Origin: Actinocatenispora comari
GTDB lineage: Bacteria > Actinomycetota > Actinomycetes > Mycobacteriales > Micromonosporaceae
NCBI RefSeq assembly: GCF_017312725.1
Contig: NZ_BOPO01000149.1
Coordinates: forward strand, 62,001 to 126,000
Length of the DNA: 64,000 nt
Direction of reading: 5' to 3'
Every line of letters begins with the position of its first letter. The stretch's first letter is position 1. A model generated the notes under the pieces. The model ran no database searches, was not told the DNA's origin, and saw nothing but the letters and a program-made list of their open reading frames with translations. This document shows, one piece after another, positions 32,529-41,205 of this stretch. The position numbers and the translations under genes are program-made.

Positions 32529-33545
32529 ATGAGCGAATCGCCGATGCCCACGAAGGTCGGGCCGGACCCCACCGTCCACAGTGGACCGACACTGGGCGGC
32601 GGCGCCGCCCTCCCCCGCGCCGGCCGCGGGCTGGAACGGCTGTTCCGGTGGTTCAGTACCGGTGCCGGCGTGCTGGTGCTCGTGGTGATCGTGGCGATCG
32701 CCGCCTTCCTGATCACCCAGGCGATCCCGGCGCTGCGGGCGAACCAGGCCAACTTCTTCACGTCCACCAAGTGGCTGCCGAACGACGTGGCCCACCCCAG
32801 GTTCGGCATCGCCGCACTCGCCTACGGCACGGTACTGAGCGCCGCGATCGCACTGGTCATCGCGGTTCCGGTGGCGCTGGGCATCGCGCTGTTCCTGTCC
32901 CACTACGCGCCGCGCCGGATCGCCACCGGGCTCGGGTTCGTCATCGACCTGCTGGCCGCGGTACCCAGCGTCATCTTCGGGCTGTGGGGCCGCGACTACC
33001 TGTCCGGGCCGGTCACCGACCTGTCCGGCTGGCTGCACCGCTACCTCGGGTTCATCCCGCTGTTCGGCAGCGGCGGCCCGTACGGGAACTCGATCCTGCT
33101 CGGCTCGATCGTCCTGGCGATCATGGTGCTGCCGATCACCACGGCGCTGTGCCGGGACGTGTTCGTCCAGACGCCGAAGGCGAACGAGGAGGCGGCGCTG
33201 GCGTTGGGCGCGACGCGCTGGGAGATGATCCGTACCGCGGTCCTGCCGTACGGCCGGCCCGGCATCGTCGCGGCCGTGATGCTCGGCCTGGGCCGCGCGC
33301 TCGGCGAGACGATCGCGCTGGCGATGACGCTGGGCGCCACGTTCGGCGTCTCGATCGACCTGATCCAGGTCGGCGGCAACTCGATCGCCGCGAACATCGC
33401 GAACGGCTTCGGCGAGGCGAACGCCACCGGTCGCGGTGCGCTGATCGCCTCCGGCCTGCTGCTGTTCGCCATCACCCTGATCGTCAACGTCGCGGCGCGC
33501 GCGATCATCTTCCGGCGCCGCGAGTTCGTGGGGGGCCAGTCATGA
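32529..33545 (+). CDS. pstC: Phosphate ABC transporter permease PstC
   Basis: 338 residues, six membrane helices after a hydrophilic N-terminus of about 45 residues. EAA loop ANEEAALALGATRWEMIRTAVLPYGRPGIVAAVMLGLGRALGET is typical of PstC. Start ATG 32529 (MSESPMPTK); no strong RBS. The stop overlaps the pstA start (ATGA). Confidence 0.96.
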   Translation: MSESPMPTKVGPDPTVHSGPTLGGGAALPRAGRGLERLFRWFSTGAGVLVLVVIVAIAAFLITQAIPALRANQANFFTSTKWLPNDVAHPRFGIAALAYGTVLSAAIALVIAVPVALGIALFLSHYAPRRIATGLGFVIDLLAAVPSVIFGLWGRDYLSGPVTDLSGWLHRYLGFIPLFGSGGPYGNSILLGSIVLAIMVLPITTALCRDVFVQTPKANEEAALALGATRWEMIRTAVLPYGRPGIVAAVMLGLGRALGETIALAMTLGATFGVSIDLIQVGGNSIAANIANGFGEANATGRGALIASGLLLFAITLIVNVAARAIIFRRREFVGGQS

Positions 33546-34618
33546 CCACCTTGTCGCAGAACGGATCGCTGCTGGCGGGTTCGCTGCGCCGCCGCCGGCT
33601 GCCGAAGGCGCTGCCGCCGCTGCTCGGGGTCGCCGCGCTGGGCGTGTCCGCGGCCGGCATCCTCGGTACCGGTGCCGGCGGCTGGGTGTTGACCGTGGTG
33701 GTGGCGGCGGTGCTGTTCGTGCTGGCCACGCTGATCGTCTCCGGGGCGGTGGAGGGCGGCCGCCGGGCCCGCGACCGGGTCGCCACGATCGCCGTGTACG
33801 GCGCGTTCATCCTGGCGCTGATCCCGCTCGGCTCGGTCGTCGCGACCCTGCTGGCGAAGGGCACCGGCCGGATCGACGCGGAGTTCTTCTACCACTCGAT
33901 GAACAACATCACCGCGCTGGACTCCGGCGGCGGTGCGTACCACGCGATCATCGGCACCCTGCAGCAGGTCGGCATCGCCGCGGTACTGGCGATCCCGCTC
34001 GGGCTGGCCGCCGCCGTCTACATCGTCGAGTACGGCCGGGGGCGGTTGACCACCGTGATCCGGTTCTTCGTCGACGTGATGACCGGTATCCCGTCCATCG
34101 TGGCCGGCCTGTTCGTGCTGGCGTTCTGGGTACTGATCGTCACGCCGGTGTTCAACCACGGCCGGCCCGGCTACTCCGGGTTCGCCGCGGCACTGGCGCT
34201 GACCGTACTGATGCTGCCGACGATCGTGCGCTCCGCCGAGGAGATGCTCCGGCTGGTACCGCAGGCGCTGCGGGAGGGCTCGTACGCGCTGGGCGTGCCG
34301 AAGTGGAAGACGATCATGCGGGTGGTGCTGCCCACCGCGGCGCCCGGCATCGTCACCGGTGTGATGCTCTCGATCGCCCGCGCCGCCGGCGAGACCGCGC
34401 CGGTGCTGCTCGTCGCCGGCGGTACCCCGGCGATCAACTTCAACCCGTTCTCGGGCAACCAGGAGTCGCTGTCGTACTTCGTGTACGAGCAGGCCGGCGC
34501 GGCGTCGCAGTTCGCGCCGGGCCGGGCCTGGACGGCGGCACTGACCCTGATCGCGATCGTCGCGATCCTGACCATCGCGGCGAAGCTGCTGGCCCGCCGC
34601 TCCACCATCGGCCGGTAG
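33542..34618 (+). CDS. pstA: Phosphate ABC transporter permease PstA
   Basis: 358 residues; two N-terminal helices precede the six-helix permease core. EAA loop LREGSYALGVPKWKTIMRVVLPTAAPGIVTGVMLSIARAAGETAP. Forms the channel with PstC. Start codon overlaps the pstC stop by 4 bp. Confidence 0.96.
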   Translation: MTTLSQNGSLLAGSLRRRRLPKALPPLLGVAALGVSAAGILGTGAGGWVLTVVVAAVLFVLATLIVSGAVEGGRRARDRVATIAVYGAFILALIPLGSVVATLLAKGTGRIDAEFFYHSMNNITALDSGGGAYHAIIGTLQQVGIAAVLAIPLGLAAAVYIVEYGRGRLTTVIRFFVDVMTGIPSIVAGLFVLAFWVLIVTPVFNHGRPGYSGFAAALALTVLMLPTIVRSAEEMLRLVPQALREGSYALGVPKWKTIMRVVLPTAAPGIVTGVMLSIARAAGETAPVLLVAGGTPAINFNPFSGNQESLSYFVYEQAGAASQFAPGRAWTAALTLIAIVAILTIAAKLLARRSTIGR

Positions 34619-34633
34619 AAGGTGACCGTGAAC

Positions 34634-35410
34634 ATGGCCAAGCGTGTCGAAGCGGTCGACGTGACCGCGTACTACGGGTCGTTCAAGGCGATCGACTCGA
34701 TCACCATGACGATCGAGCCGAAGTCGGTGACCGCCCTGATCGGGCCGTCCGGCTGCGGCAAGTCGACGTTCCTGCGTTCGATCAACCGGATGCACGAGGT
34801 GACGCCGGGCGCGAAGGTGCAGGGCAAGCTGATGATCGACGCGGAGGACATCTACGACCCGCGGGTCGACGTCACCGCGGTCCGCCGCGCCATCGGCATG
34901 GTGTTCCAGCGGCCCAACCCGTTCCCGACGATGTCCATCTACGACAACGTGGTCGCCGGGCTGCGGCTCAACGGGGTACGCAAGAAGTCCACACTGGACG
35001 ATGCGGCCGAGTCGTCGCTGCGAGCCGCGCACCTGTGGGGCGAGGTGTCCGACCGGCTGAAGCGGCCCGGCGGCGGCCTGTCCGGCGGCCAGCAGCAGCG
35101 ACTGTGCATCGCCCGGGCGATCGCGGTCGAGCCGCAGGTGTTGCTGATGGACGAGCCCTGCTCGGCGCTGGACCCGATCTCCACACTGGCGATCGAGGAC
35201 CTGATCGGCGAGCTGAAGGACCGCTACACCGTCGTCATCGTCACGCACAACATGCAGCAGGCGGCGCGGGTGTCGGACCGGACCGCGTTCTTCTCCATCG
35301 AGTCGACCGGCGATCCGGGGCGGCTGGTCGAGTTCGACGACACCACGAAGATCTTCCAGAACCCCGGCGAGAAGAAGACGGAAGACTACATCACCGGCCG
35401 CTTCGGGTAG
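34634..35410 (+). CDS. pstB: Phosphate ABC transporter ATPase
   Basis: 258 residues from ATG 34634 ([10 protein letters not shown]), the start and length known for actinobacterial PstB, with AAGGTGA about 9 nt upstream; GTG codons at 34622 and 34628 are alternatives. Walker [10 protein letters not shown] (37-45), signature LSGGQQQRL, Walker [13 protein letters not shown]. Drives phosphate import. No phoU follows in this window. Confidence 0.96.
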   Translation: MAKRVEAVDVTAYYGSFKAIDSITMTIEPKSVTALIGPSGCGKSTFLRSINRMHEVTPGAKVQGKLMIDAEDIYDPRVDVTAVRRAIGMVFQRPNPFPTMSIYDNVVAGLRLNGVRKKSTLDDAAESSLRAAHLWGEVSDRLKRPGGGLSGGQQQRLCIARAIAVEPQVLLMDEPCSALDPISTLAIEDLIGELKDRYTVVIVTHNMQQAARVSDRTAFFSIESTGDPGRLVEFDDTTKIFQNPGEKKTEDYITGRFG

Positions 35411-35473
35411 CTGGCGCTGCGCCGGGCTCAGTCCTCGCCCGGCCGCGCTGTCGTCGGGACCGGGTGCGTTCGG

Positions 35474-36085
35474 TCAGCGAGCCAGGGCGGTCAGGTGTGC
35501 GTGCAGGACCTCGCGGGCCCGCGGCGCGGTCAGCACCTCGGGGTAGAGGGTCGCGTTCACGCCCAGGCCGTCCACCAGGGACACCAGCCGCTCGGTCTGC
35601 AGCTCGATCTCGTCGGCGGGGGTCGAGTCGCCGGCCAACCGGGCGACCACCCGGCGGGCCAGCGAGCGGGACCCGGTCGCCGCCCGTACCGCGAGGTCGC
35701 GCAGCTCGGGATGGGTGCGGGCGTGCGCAGTGAAGTCGAGGAAGACGGTCAGCTCGGCGCGGCGCTCGTCGTCCAGCGGTAGCAGTTCGGCGAGCAGGTC
35801 GGTGGCCTGCTCGACCCGGTCGGCGGCGGGGAGATCGCCGAGCGCCCGAATCCGGTCGACGCGGGCCTGCAGCCGGTCGCCGACCCGGTCGACCATCGCC
35901 TGCATCGCGAACCGCATCAGTTCCTGCTGGCTGGCGAAGTAGTGCCGGAGCGAACCGAGGTTGAGCCCGGCCTCGTCGGCGACGGTACGCAACGAGACGC
36001 GGGCCAGGCCGTCGCGCTCGGCGACCCGAAACAGCGCGGCCACCACGTCGCGGCGGCGCGCCTCGGCATCGACCTTCCTGGGCAT
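35474..36085 (-). CDS. TetR-family regulator
   Basis: 203 residues. HTH VAALFRVAERDGLARVSLRTVADEAGLNLGSLRHYFASQQELM, then a TetR_C ligand domain with Arg/Asp-rich helices. RBS AAAGGAG before ATG 36085. Two near-identical palindromes upstream (36096-36136) are its probable operators, controlling itself and the divergent small membrane genes. Confidence 0.9.
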   Translation of the reverse strand: MPRKVDAEARRRDVVAALFRVAERDGLARVSLRTVADEAGLNLGSLRHYFASQQELMRFAMQAMVDRVGDRLQARVDRIRALGDLPAADRVEQATDLLAELLPLDDERRAELTVFLDFTAHARTHPELRDLAVRAATGSRSLARRVVARLAGDSTPADEIELQTERLVSLVDGLGVNATLYPEVLTAPRAREVLHAHLTALAR

Positions 36086-36095
36086 GGCTCCTTTC

Positions 36096-36136
36096 TATCA
36101 CAGCTGTGCTACGTTGGATTTAGCACATCTGTGATA
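36096..36136. promoter_or_regulatory. Paired inverted operators of the TetR regulator
   Basis: TATCACAGCTGTGCTA (36096-36111) and TAGCACATCTGTGATA (36121-36136) are reverse complements with one mismatch, each centred on a CACAGCTGTG-type palindrome. They lie 25 bp apart between the two divergent starts. Confidence 0.85.
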
Positions 36137-36153
36137 CAAACCTGGAGGCAACG

Positions 36154-36462
36154 ATGGAGACGGTCCTCGACCTGCTGCTGATCCGGTTCGGGATCATCGT
36201 CGGGGTGGTGGTGCTCGCCGCCCTGGTGCTGTTCGGCATCGCGGTGGCGCTCAAGCGCCGCGGTCGCGACGACACCCTTCGCCGGCACGCCGACCGCGCC
36301 CGCCGGTACGCGGCACCGATGGTCGCCGACGCCGCCCGCGACCTCGCCCGCGGACGGCGCGCCGGGCTGGGCGCGACCGCCGCCCGAGCAGCCGGCCGGT
36401 ACCTGGCCGACCGGTACCAAGCCGACCGGAACACCCGGTCCAGCGACGGGGGCCGCCGATGA
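36154..36462 (+). CDS. Small single-pass membrane protein
   Basis: 102 residues. One N-terminal helix (LLIRFGIIVGVVVLAALVLFGIAVAL) followed by a strongly basic cytoplasmic tail rich in Arg/Ala. Clear RBS CTGGAGG. First gene of a TetR-controlled unit; its TGA overlaps an ATG (36459) of a 25-codon frame that leads to the next gene. Function unknown. Confidence 0.65.
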   Translation: METVLDLLLIRFGIIVGVVVLAALVLFGIAVALKRRGRDDTLRRHADRARRYAAPMVADAARDLARGRRAGLGATAARAAGRYLADRYQADRNTRSSDGGRR

Positions 36463-36536
36463 GCGCGCGGGCGAACCACGAGCATCGTGCGCCCTGGTGC
36501 CTGATCGGCGGTCCGGCGAAGGAGGAAGGCCGATGA
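36459..36536 (+). CDS. Possible 25-residue peptide linking two small genes
   Basis: ATG at 36459 overlaps the stop of the previous gene (ATGA) and its own TGA overlaps the next ATG (36533) the same way. Peptide MSARANHEHRAPWCLIGGPA plus five residues. Its only support is the double coupling; it may be spacer sequence. Confidence 0.25.
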   Translation: MSARANHEHRAPWCLIGGPAKEEGR

Positions 36537-36691
36537 GCGCGCTGCGATTGCTGGCCGAGAGCGGCGGCGACGAGATCGTGCGCGAGCTGCTGTTCGACCG
36601 GCTCGCCAAGATCGGCATCGTGGTCGTCGGGTTGCTGCTGCTCGCCGCCGGCATGGCGCTGATCTGGCGCCGCGTCTCCCGCCGCGACTGA
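36533..36691 (+). CDS. Small single-pass membrane protein (52 residues)
   Basis: MSALRLLAESGGDEIVRELLF then a C-terminal membrane helix (IGIVVVGLLLLAAGMALIW) and RRVSRRD. Strong RBS AAGGAGG 7 nt before ATG 36533. Second (or third) gene of the TetR-controlled set. Function unknown. Confidence 0.55.
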   Translation: MSALRLLAESGGDEIVRELLFDRLAKIGIVVVGLLLLAAGMALIWRRVSRRD

Positions 36692-36973
36692 GCGGCCGGC
36701 CCGACCCGCACCCTCCACTATGGACAAAGGTACCTACGCGGTGACCGTGGCACTGCACACGGTTCGGTTCGGCTCGGCGGGATCGGCGTACTCGCAACGC
36801 CTTGGTATGTTCGTCCGTGTTGCACGCCGTGCACCGATCGGTGCTGGTTCACCGCCCGGCCGCACGCTGCGGCACCGCCATCCCGATCCCAGCTGATCGG
36901 GTGCACCGACCGTGAGTACCCGCGTCGCCGCCGACGTCTCGCGCGCGCCGGGTTCGGAGAGGACTCTCGCCAG

Positions 36974-37777
36974 ATGCGTTCCACCACCCTCGCCCGCCGG
37001 GCGGCCGCCGTCGCCGCCGGACTGTTCGGCCTGCTCGCGCTGGGCGCCGCGCCGGCCGCCGCGCAGCCGGCCACCGTCGACGGCACGGTGACACCGCAGA
37101 TCGCGCACGGCACCCCGGCGCCGGACGGCGCGTACCCGTTCTCGGTCAAGTTCACCATGACCGGCATCCCACAGCCCGACGGCGGCACGTACGACAGCGC
37201 CTGCTCCGGTGCGCTCGTCGCGCCGCGCTGGGTGGTGACCGCCGGACACTGCTTCCACGACGTGAACCGCAACCCGGTCAGCGGCCCCCCGCAGTACGGG
37301 TCGACCACCGCCACCGTCGGCCGCACCGACCTGTCCGACGAGGGCGGCCACGTGCTCGACGTGGTGGACGTGCAGCAGTCGCCGGACACCGACATCGCGC
37401 TGGCGAAGCTGTCCGCGCCGGTGCGCGACATCAGGCCGCTGCGGCTGAACCGCACGGCGCCGGTCGCCGGCGACCCGCTGCGGCTCGTCGGCTGGGGTGC
37501 CACCACCGCCGACGGCGCCCCGGAGACGCACCTGCAGATGGGCGACTTCACCGTCACCAGCGTCGACGAGCACGACGTGTACGTGTCCGGCGCCGCACCG
37601 TCCACCGACACGTCGGCCTGCCCGTACGACTCGGGTGCGCCGTACTTCGCCGAGACCGCGCACGGCCCGCGGCTGGTCGGCGTGGAGAGCACCGGCCCGG
37701 ACTGCCCGCACACCGGCCCGGAGACGACCTCCCGGGTCGACACGGTGGCCGGCTGGATCCTGCGCCAGATCCGCTGA
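36974..37777 (+). CDS. Secreted trypsin-like serine protease (S1)
   Basis: 267 residues. Sec signal peptide (RRAAAVAAGLFGLLALGAAPAAA). Catalytic triad His92 (TAGHC), Asp140 (TDIAL), Ser220. The usual GDSGGP around the nucleophile is PYDSGAP here, so the oxyanion loop is altered though Asp-Ser-Gly remains. Cys77-Cys93 type disulfide and others likely. Extracellular protease; activity plausible. Followed by a bidirectional terminator. The 282 bp upstream holds no gene. Confidence 0.85.
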   Translation: MRSTTLARRAAAVAAGLFGLLALGAAPAAAQPATVDGTVTPQIAHGTPAPDGAYPFSVKFTMTGIPQPDGGTYDSACSGALVAPRWVVTAGHCFHDVNRNPVSGPPQYGSTTATVGRTDLSDEGGHVLDVVDVQQSPDTDIALAKLSAPVRDIRPLRLNRTAPVAGDPLRLVGWGATTADGAPETHLQMGDFTVTSVDEHDVYVSGAAPSTDTSACPYDSGAPYFAETAHGPRLVGVESTGPDCPHTGPETTSRVDTVAGWILRQIR

Positions 37778-37790
37778 ACCGTCCCGCATC

Positions 37791-37823
37791 CGAGGGCCGC
37801 GAGCGCACCGCTCGCGGCCCTCG
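37791..37823. terminator. Bidirectional terminator
   Basis: Perfect 14-bp stem (37791-37804 / 37810-37823), 5-nt loop, between convergent stops at 37777 and 37836. Confidence 0.9.
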
Positions 37824-37835
37824 TCGCGTTCCACC

Positions 37836-38474
37836 TCAGCGCCGGTTGGACACCGCGACACCGCCGGAGAACGCGGAGTCGTGCAGTTCGAACGTGCTGA
37901 TGCTCGACTTCTGGGGAATGTCGAACGCGATCGTCCCGGTCACCTTGTTACCCGGATTGATGTCGTTGAGGAACGTCGAGTCGACCTGGTTCAGGTACAT
38001 GTCCGCGTCGCTGTCGGCATCGAGCTTGCTGCCCTGCTTGTCGTAGGCGTACTGGTTGCTGCTGTCGAAGGTCTGCGGCTCGGACTTGATGTTCTGCACG
38101 GTCATCGTCACCAGGCAGAACTGTCCCTGTGCGGACTTGCCGAAGTCGGCCGAACCGATATGTGGCACGCCGCACTTCACCTTCTGCACGACGAACTCGA
38201 AGTTGCCGTCACGTACCGGGGTGCCCAGCTTCGCGGTGGGCTTCTTCGCGTTCTGTTGCGTCTGGGCCTGGTTCTGCGCGCTGCTGGAACCCGTGTCGCC
38301 GCTCGAACCACCGAACGAAGAGGCGATCACCGTAACGATGCCTCCGCAGAGCAACACCATCGCACCGAGGATCGAAAACAGCACGATCCGGCCGGTCTTC
38401 CTCTTCTTCGGTTGCGGCGGCGGGGGAACCGGTGGCCCGTAGTAGACGGGCGGACCCGTCGGAGGTTGTGTCAT
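37836..38474 (-). CDS. Membrane-anchored DUF4352 protein
   Basis: 212 residues. Pro-rich cytoplasmic N-terminus, one helix (IVLFSILGAMVLLCGGIVTVIASSF), Ser/Gln linker, then a DUF4352-type beta domain (VRDGNFEFVVQKVKCG...GQFCLVTMTVQNIKSEPQTFDSSNQYAYDKQGSKLDADSDADMYLN) with two Cys. DUF4352 is an immunoglobulin-like extracytoplasmic domain often in lipoproteins; role unknown. RBS GGGAGG before ATG 38474. Confidence 0.8.
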   Translation of the reverse strand: MTQPPTGPPVYYGPPVPPPPQPKKRKTGRIVLFSILGAMVLLCGGIVTVIASSFGGSSGDTGSSSAQNQAQTQQNAKKPTAKLGTPVRDGNFEFVVQKVKCGVPHIGSADFGKSAQGQFCLVTMTVQNIKSEPQTFDSSNQYAYDKQGSKLDADSDADMYLNQVDSTFLNDINPGNKVTGTIAFDIPQKSSISTFELHDSAFSGGVAVSNRR

Positions 38475-38722
38475 GGCCGCCTCCCGACCGATCAGGTCTC
38501 GCCCGTACGATCGTGCACGCCTCTCGGGCGAGAAGGAGATCGCGACGCGACGCGCGCCGCGCAGGCTCGCCGGGCACGTACGGGTGGGGATCGGTGCTCC
38601 ATTCGCCGTGTTCGTGCGATGACTCAACGTAGCATCGGCGTGTTCCTGTGAGCACAGGCGAATGACCGGTACCGCCGGACCGACCGGCCCACCCACCTCG
38701 GATATCCGGTCGGACCGTGGGG

Positions 38723-40564
38723 TCAGACGGCCAGGGTGGCGTTCTGGTGGTCGAGCCAGGCGGTGGTGTTGAGGACGAGTTCGAGGCCCATCCGGCCGAG
38801 CTGCCCGGAACTCGGCGGTGCCTCGGCCAGCCGGCCGACGACGTCGGCGTCGAACAGTCGCAGACCGGCCGCGGCATGGTCGGCGAGCAGCTTCTGCACC
38901 GACTCGCGCAGCGCCTGGTGGTAGGTCGGGTCCTGGGTGGACGGGTAGGGGCTCTTGACGCGGTCCACGACCGACTGCGGCAGGACGTCGCGGCCGGCCG
39001 CCCGGAGCAGGCTCTTCTCCCGACCGTCGAACGTCTTCATCGCCCACGGGGTGTTGAACACGTACTGCACGAGCCGGTGGTCGCAGAACGGTACCCGGAC
39101 CTCCAGCCCGACCGCCATGCTCATCCGGTCCTTGCGGTCCAGCAGGATCTGCACGAACCGGGTCAGGTGCAGGTGGCACACCTCGCGCATCCGGCGCTCC
39201 AGGCCGGTCTCGCCGTCCAGCCGGGGCACCTCGGCGAGCGCATCGGCGTACCGGTCGGCGACGTACGTCTCGAGGTCGAGGGTGCGGGTCAGGTCGGGGT
39301 CGAGCAGTGCTGCCAGGCCACCCCGGTCCCGCGTCCGGCGGCGAAGCGCGAGCCACGGAAACGTCGGCATGGCAACGATCTCCGGGTCGTGGAACTGCTT
39401 GTACCCGCCGAACACCTCGTCGGCCGACTCCCCGGACAGCGCCACCGTCGAGCGCTCCCGGATCGCCTGGAACAACAGGTACAGCGAGGTGTCCATGTCG
39501 CCGAGCGGCGGCGCGTCCCTGGCCGCCAGGGCGGCCCGCCGCGCCGCCGGATCCATCAGGTCCGACGTGGAGAGTACGACGTCGGTGTGGTCGGCGCCGA
39601 CGTGTGCCGCGAGGTCCGCGACGTACGGCGCGTCCGGGGTGTCGCGCATGAAGTCGGGCTGGAAGCGCTCGGTCTGGCCGACGAAGTCGACCGCGAACGA
39701 CCGCACCGGCCCGGCGCCACGGGCATGCAGCGACTGCTGGGCGAGCGCGGTGATGACGCTGGAGTCGAGACCGCCGGACAGCAGAGTGCACAACGGCACG
39801 TCGGCGATCAGCTGCCGCGAAACGGTGTCCTGCAACAGCTCCCGTACGGTCGCGATCGTGGTGTCCAGGTCGTCGGTGTGCTCGCGTGCCTCCAGTGCCC
39901 AGTAGCGGTGCTCGCGAAGTCCGTTGCGGTCGAAGCGAAGCAGGTGACCGGGGCGCAGTTCGCGCATGCCCCGGTAGTACGTCGTGCCGGGCGTCTTGAC
40001 GAAGCCGAACAGCTCGCGCAGCCCGTCCGCATCGACGACCGGGTCGACCAGCCCCGAGGCGAAGATCGCCTTCGGCTCCGAGCCGAACAGGATCCCGTGC
40101 TCGATCGGCTGGTAGTACAGCGGTTTGATGCCCATCCGGTCTCGCACCAGCAGCAGCGACTCGGTCCGGCCGTCCCAGATCGCGAACGCGTACATCCCGT
40201 TGAGGCGGTCCACCAGTGACTCGCCCCATTCCAGGTACCCGTGCAGCACCACCTCGGTGTCGCTGGCGGTCCGGAACTCGTGGCCGCGGCGGCGCAGTTC
40301 GTCCCGCAGCTCGACGAAGTTGTACGCCTCACCCGAGTAGGTCAGGGCGATCTCGCCGTCGGCGTCCGGGTACGTCATCGGCTGCGCGCCGCCCTCGACG
40401 TCGATGACGGCGAGCCGGCGGTGCCCGAGCATGACGTGTTCGGCCTGGTACCTGCCCTCCGCGTCCGGGCCACGGCAGGTCATGGTGTCGATCATCGCGC
40501 GACCGACCTCGTCGACGATGGTCGGATCACGCCGGTAGTCGACCCACCCGGTGATTCCGCACAC
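38723..40564 (-). CDS. asnB: Asparagine synthase (glutamine-hydrolysing)
   Basis: 613 residues from GTG 40564, which exposes Cys2 as the glutaminase nucleophile (CGITGWVD); RBS GGAGG upstream. Class II amidotransferase domain (CRGPD, YSGEAYNF) then ATP-pyrophosphatase domain with SGGLDSS and SGESADEVFGGY. Converts aspartate and glutamine to asparagine; such enzymes also amidate cell-wall or natural-product substrates in actinomycetes. Stands alone. Confidence 0.94.
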   Translation of the reverse strand: MCGITGWVDYRRDPTIVDEVGRAMIDTMTCRGPDAEGRYQAEHVMLGHRRLAVIDVEGGAQPMTYPDADGEIALTYSGEAYNFVELRDELRRRGHEFRTASDTEVVLHGYLEWGESLVDRLNGMYAFAIWDGRTESLLLVRDRMGIKPLYYQPIEHGILFGSEPKAIFASGLVDPVVDADGLRELFGFVKTPGTTYYRGMRELRPGHLLRFDRNGLREHRYWALEAREHTDDLDTTIATVRELLQDTVSRQLIADVPLCTLLSGGLDSSVITALAQQSLHARGAGPVRSFAVDFVGQTERFQPDFMRDTPDAPYVADLAAHVGADHTDVVLSTSDLMDPAARRAALAARDAPPLGDMDTSLYLLFQAIRERSTVALSGESADEVFGGYKQFHDPEIVAMPTFPWLALRRRTRDRGGLAALLDPDLTRTLDLETYVADRYADALAEVPRLDGETGLERRMREVCHLHLTRFVQILLDRKDRMSMAVGLEVRVPFCDHRLVQYVFNTPWAMKTFDGREKSLLRAAGRDVLPQSVVDRVKSPYPSTQDPTYHQALRESVQKLLADHAAAGLRLFDADVVGRLAEAPPSSGQLGRMGLELVLNTTAWLDHQNATLAV

Positions 40565-40847
40565 GAGGCGACCTCCACGCATCGGCGCTGGTACGGGCTC
40601 GGGACGGCTCCGCACCGCGCGGCGGCAGCCGATCGGCCCACCGCCGCAGGTCAGTCTGATACGCGCGTTTCATCACCGTAAATACCTTGTGACCTTTTAC
40701 CTAAACCGGTGTTTACCTGGCCGGGTAGACGCCGACGCGCTACGCCGCTCGCGGCGGACCGGACCGGAGCGCCGCGGGGGCCCGGGCACGGCGACGGCCC
40801 GGGCCGTTCGCCCCTGCGGGCGCGCGATCCGGGCCGTCGGGTACTGG

Positions 40848-41117
40848 TCAGTGGCGGCGGAACCGCCGGCGGTTCTTCCGGTTACGCTGCCGCGACGCGG
40901 CGGCGAGCCCGGTCCGTACCGTCGCGACCGTCCAGGCCGCTCCGATCAGGAACATGCCGGTACCGGCGAGCAGCAGCAGCCGTCGTCCGGATCGTCGCCG
41001 GGCCGGCTCCTGGTCCGCGATCGGCTCTGCCGCAGCGGGTCGCGTCGAATGGTCGACGACGTGCGAAGCGGCCGATTGACGAGTGGCATGCGCGTTCTGC
41101 GTCATTGCCCTGTCCAT
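40848..41117 (-). CDS. Small membrane protein with Arg-rich tail
   Basis: 89 residues. Hydrophilic N-terminus, Arg-Arg stop-transfer, one helix (LLLLAGTGMFLIGAAWTVATV), then a very basic tail (RQRNRKNRRRFRRH). RBS AGGGGAGA before ATG 41117. The adjacent gap 40565-40847 has no gene but an AT-rich patch (40685-40730) that may be a promoter. Function unknown. Confidence 0.5.
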   Translation of the reverse strand: MDRAMTQNAHATRQSAASHVVDHSTRPAAAEPIADQEPARRRSGRRLLLLAGTGMFLIGAAWTVATVRTGLAAASRQRNRKNRRRFRRH

Positions 41118-41205
41118 GGCGATCTCCCCTGAATGCCGTGAAATCTTCAGCTACCCAGAGCGAGGCTACGGCTACTTGAAGATCAATGCGGCTCGATCCG
41201 AGAAC

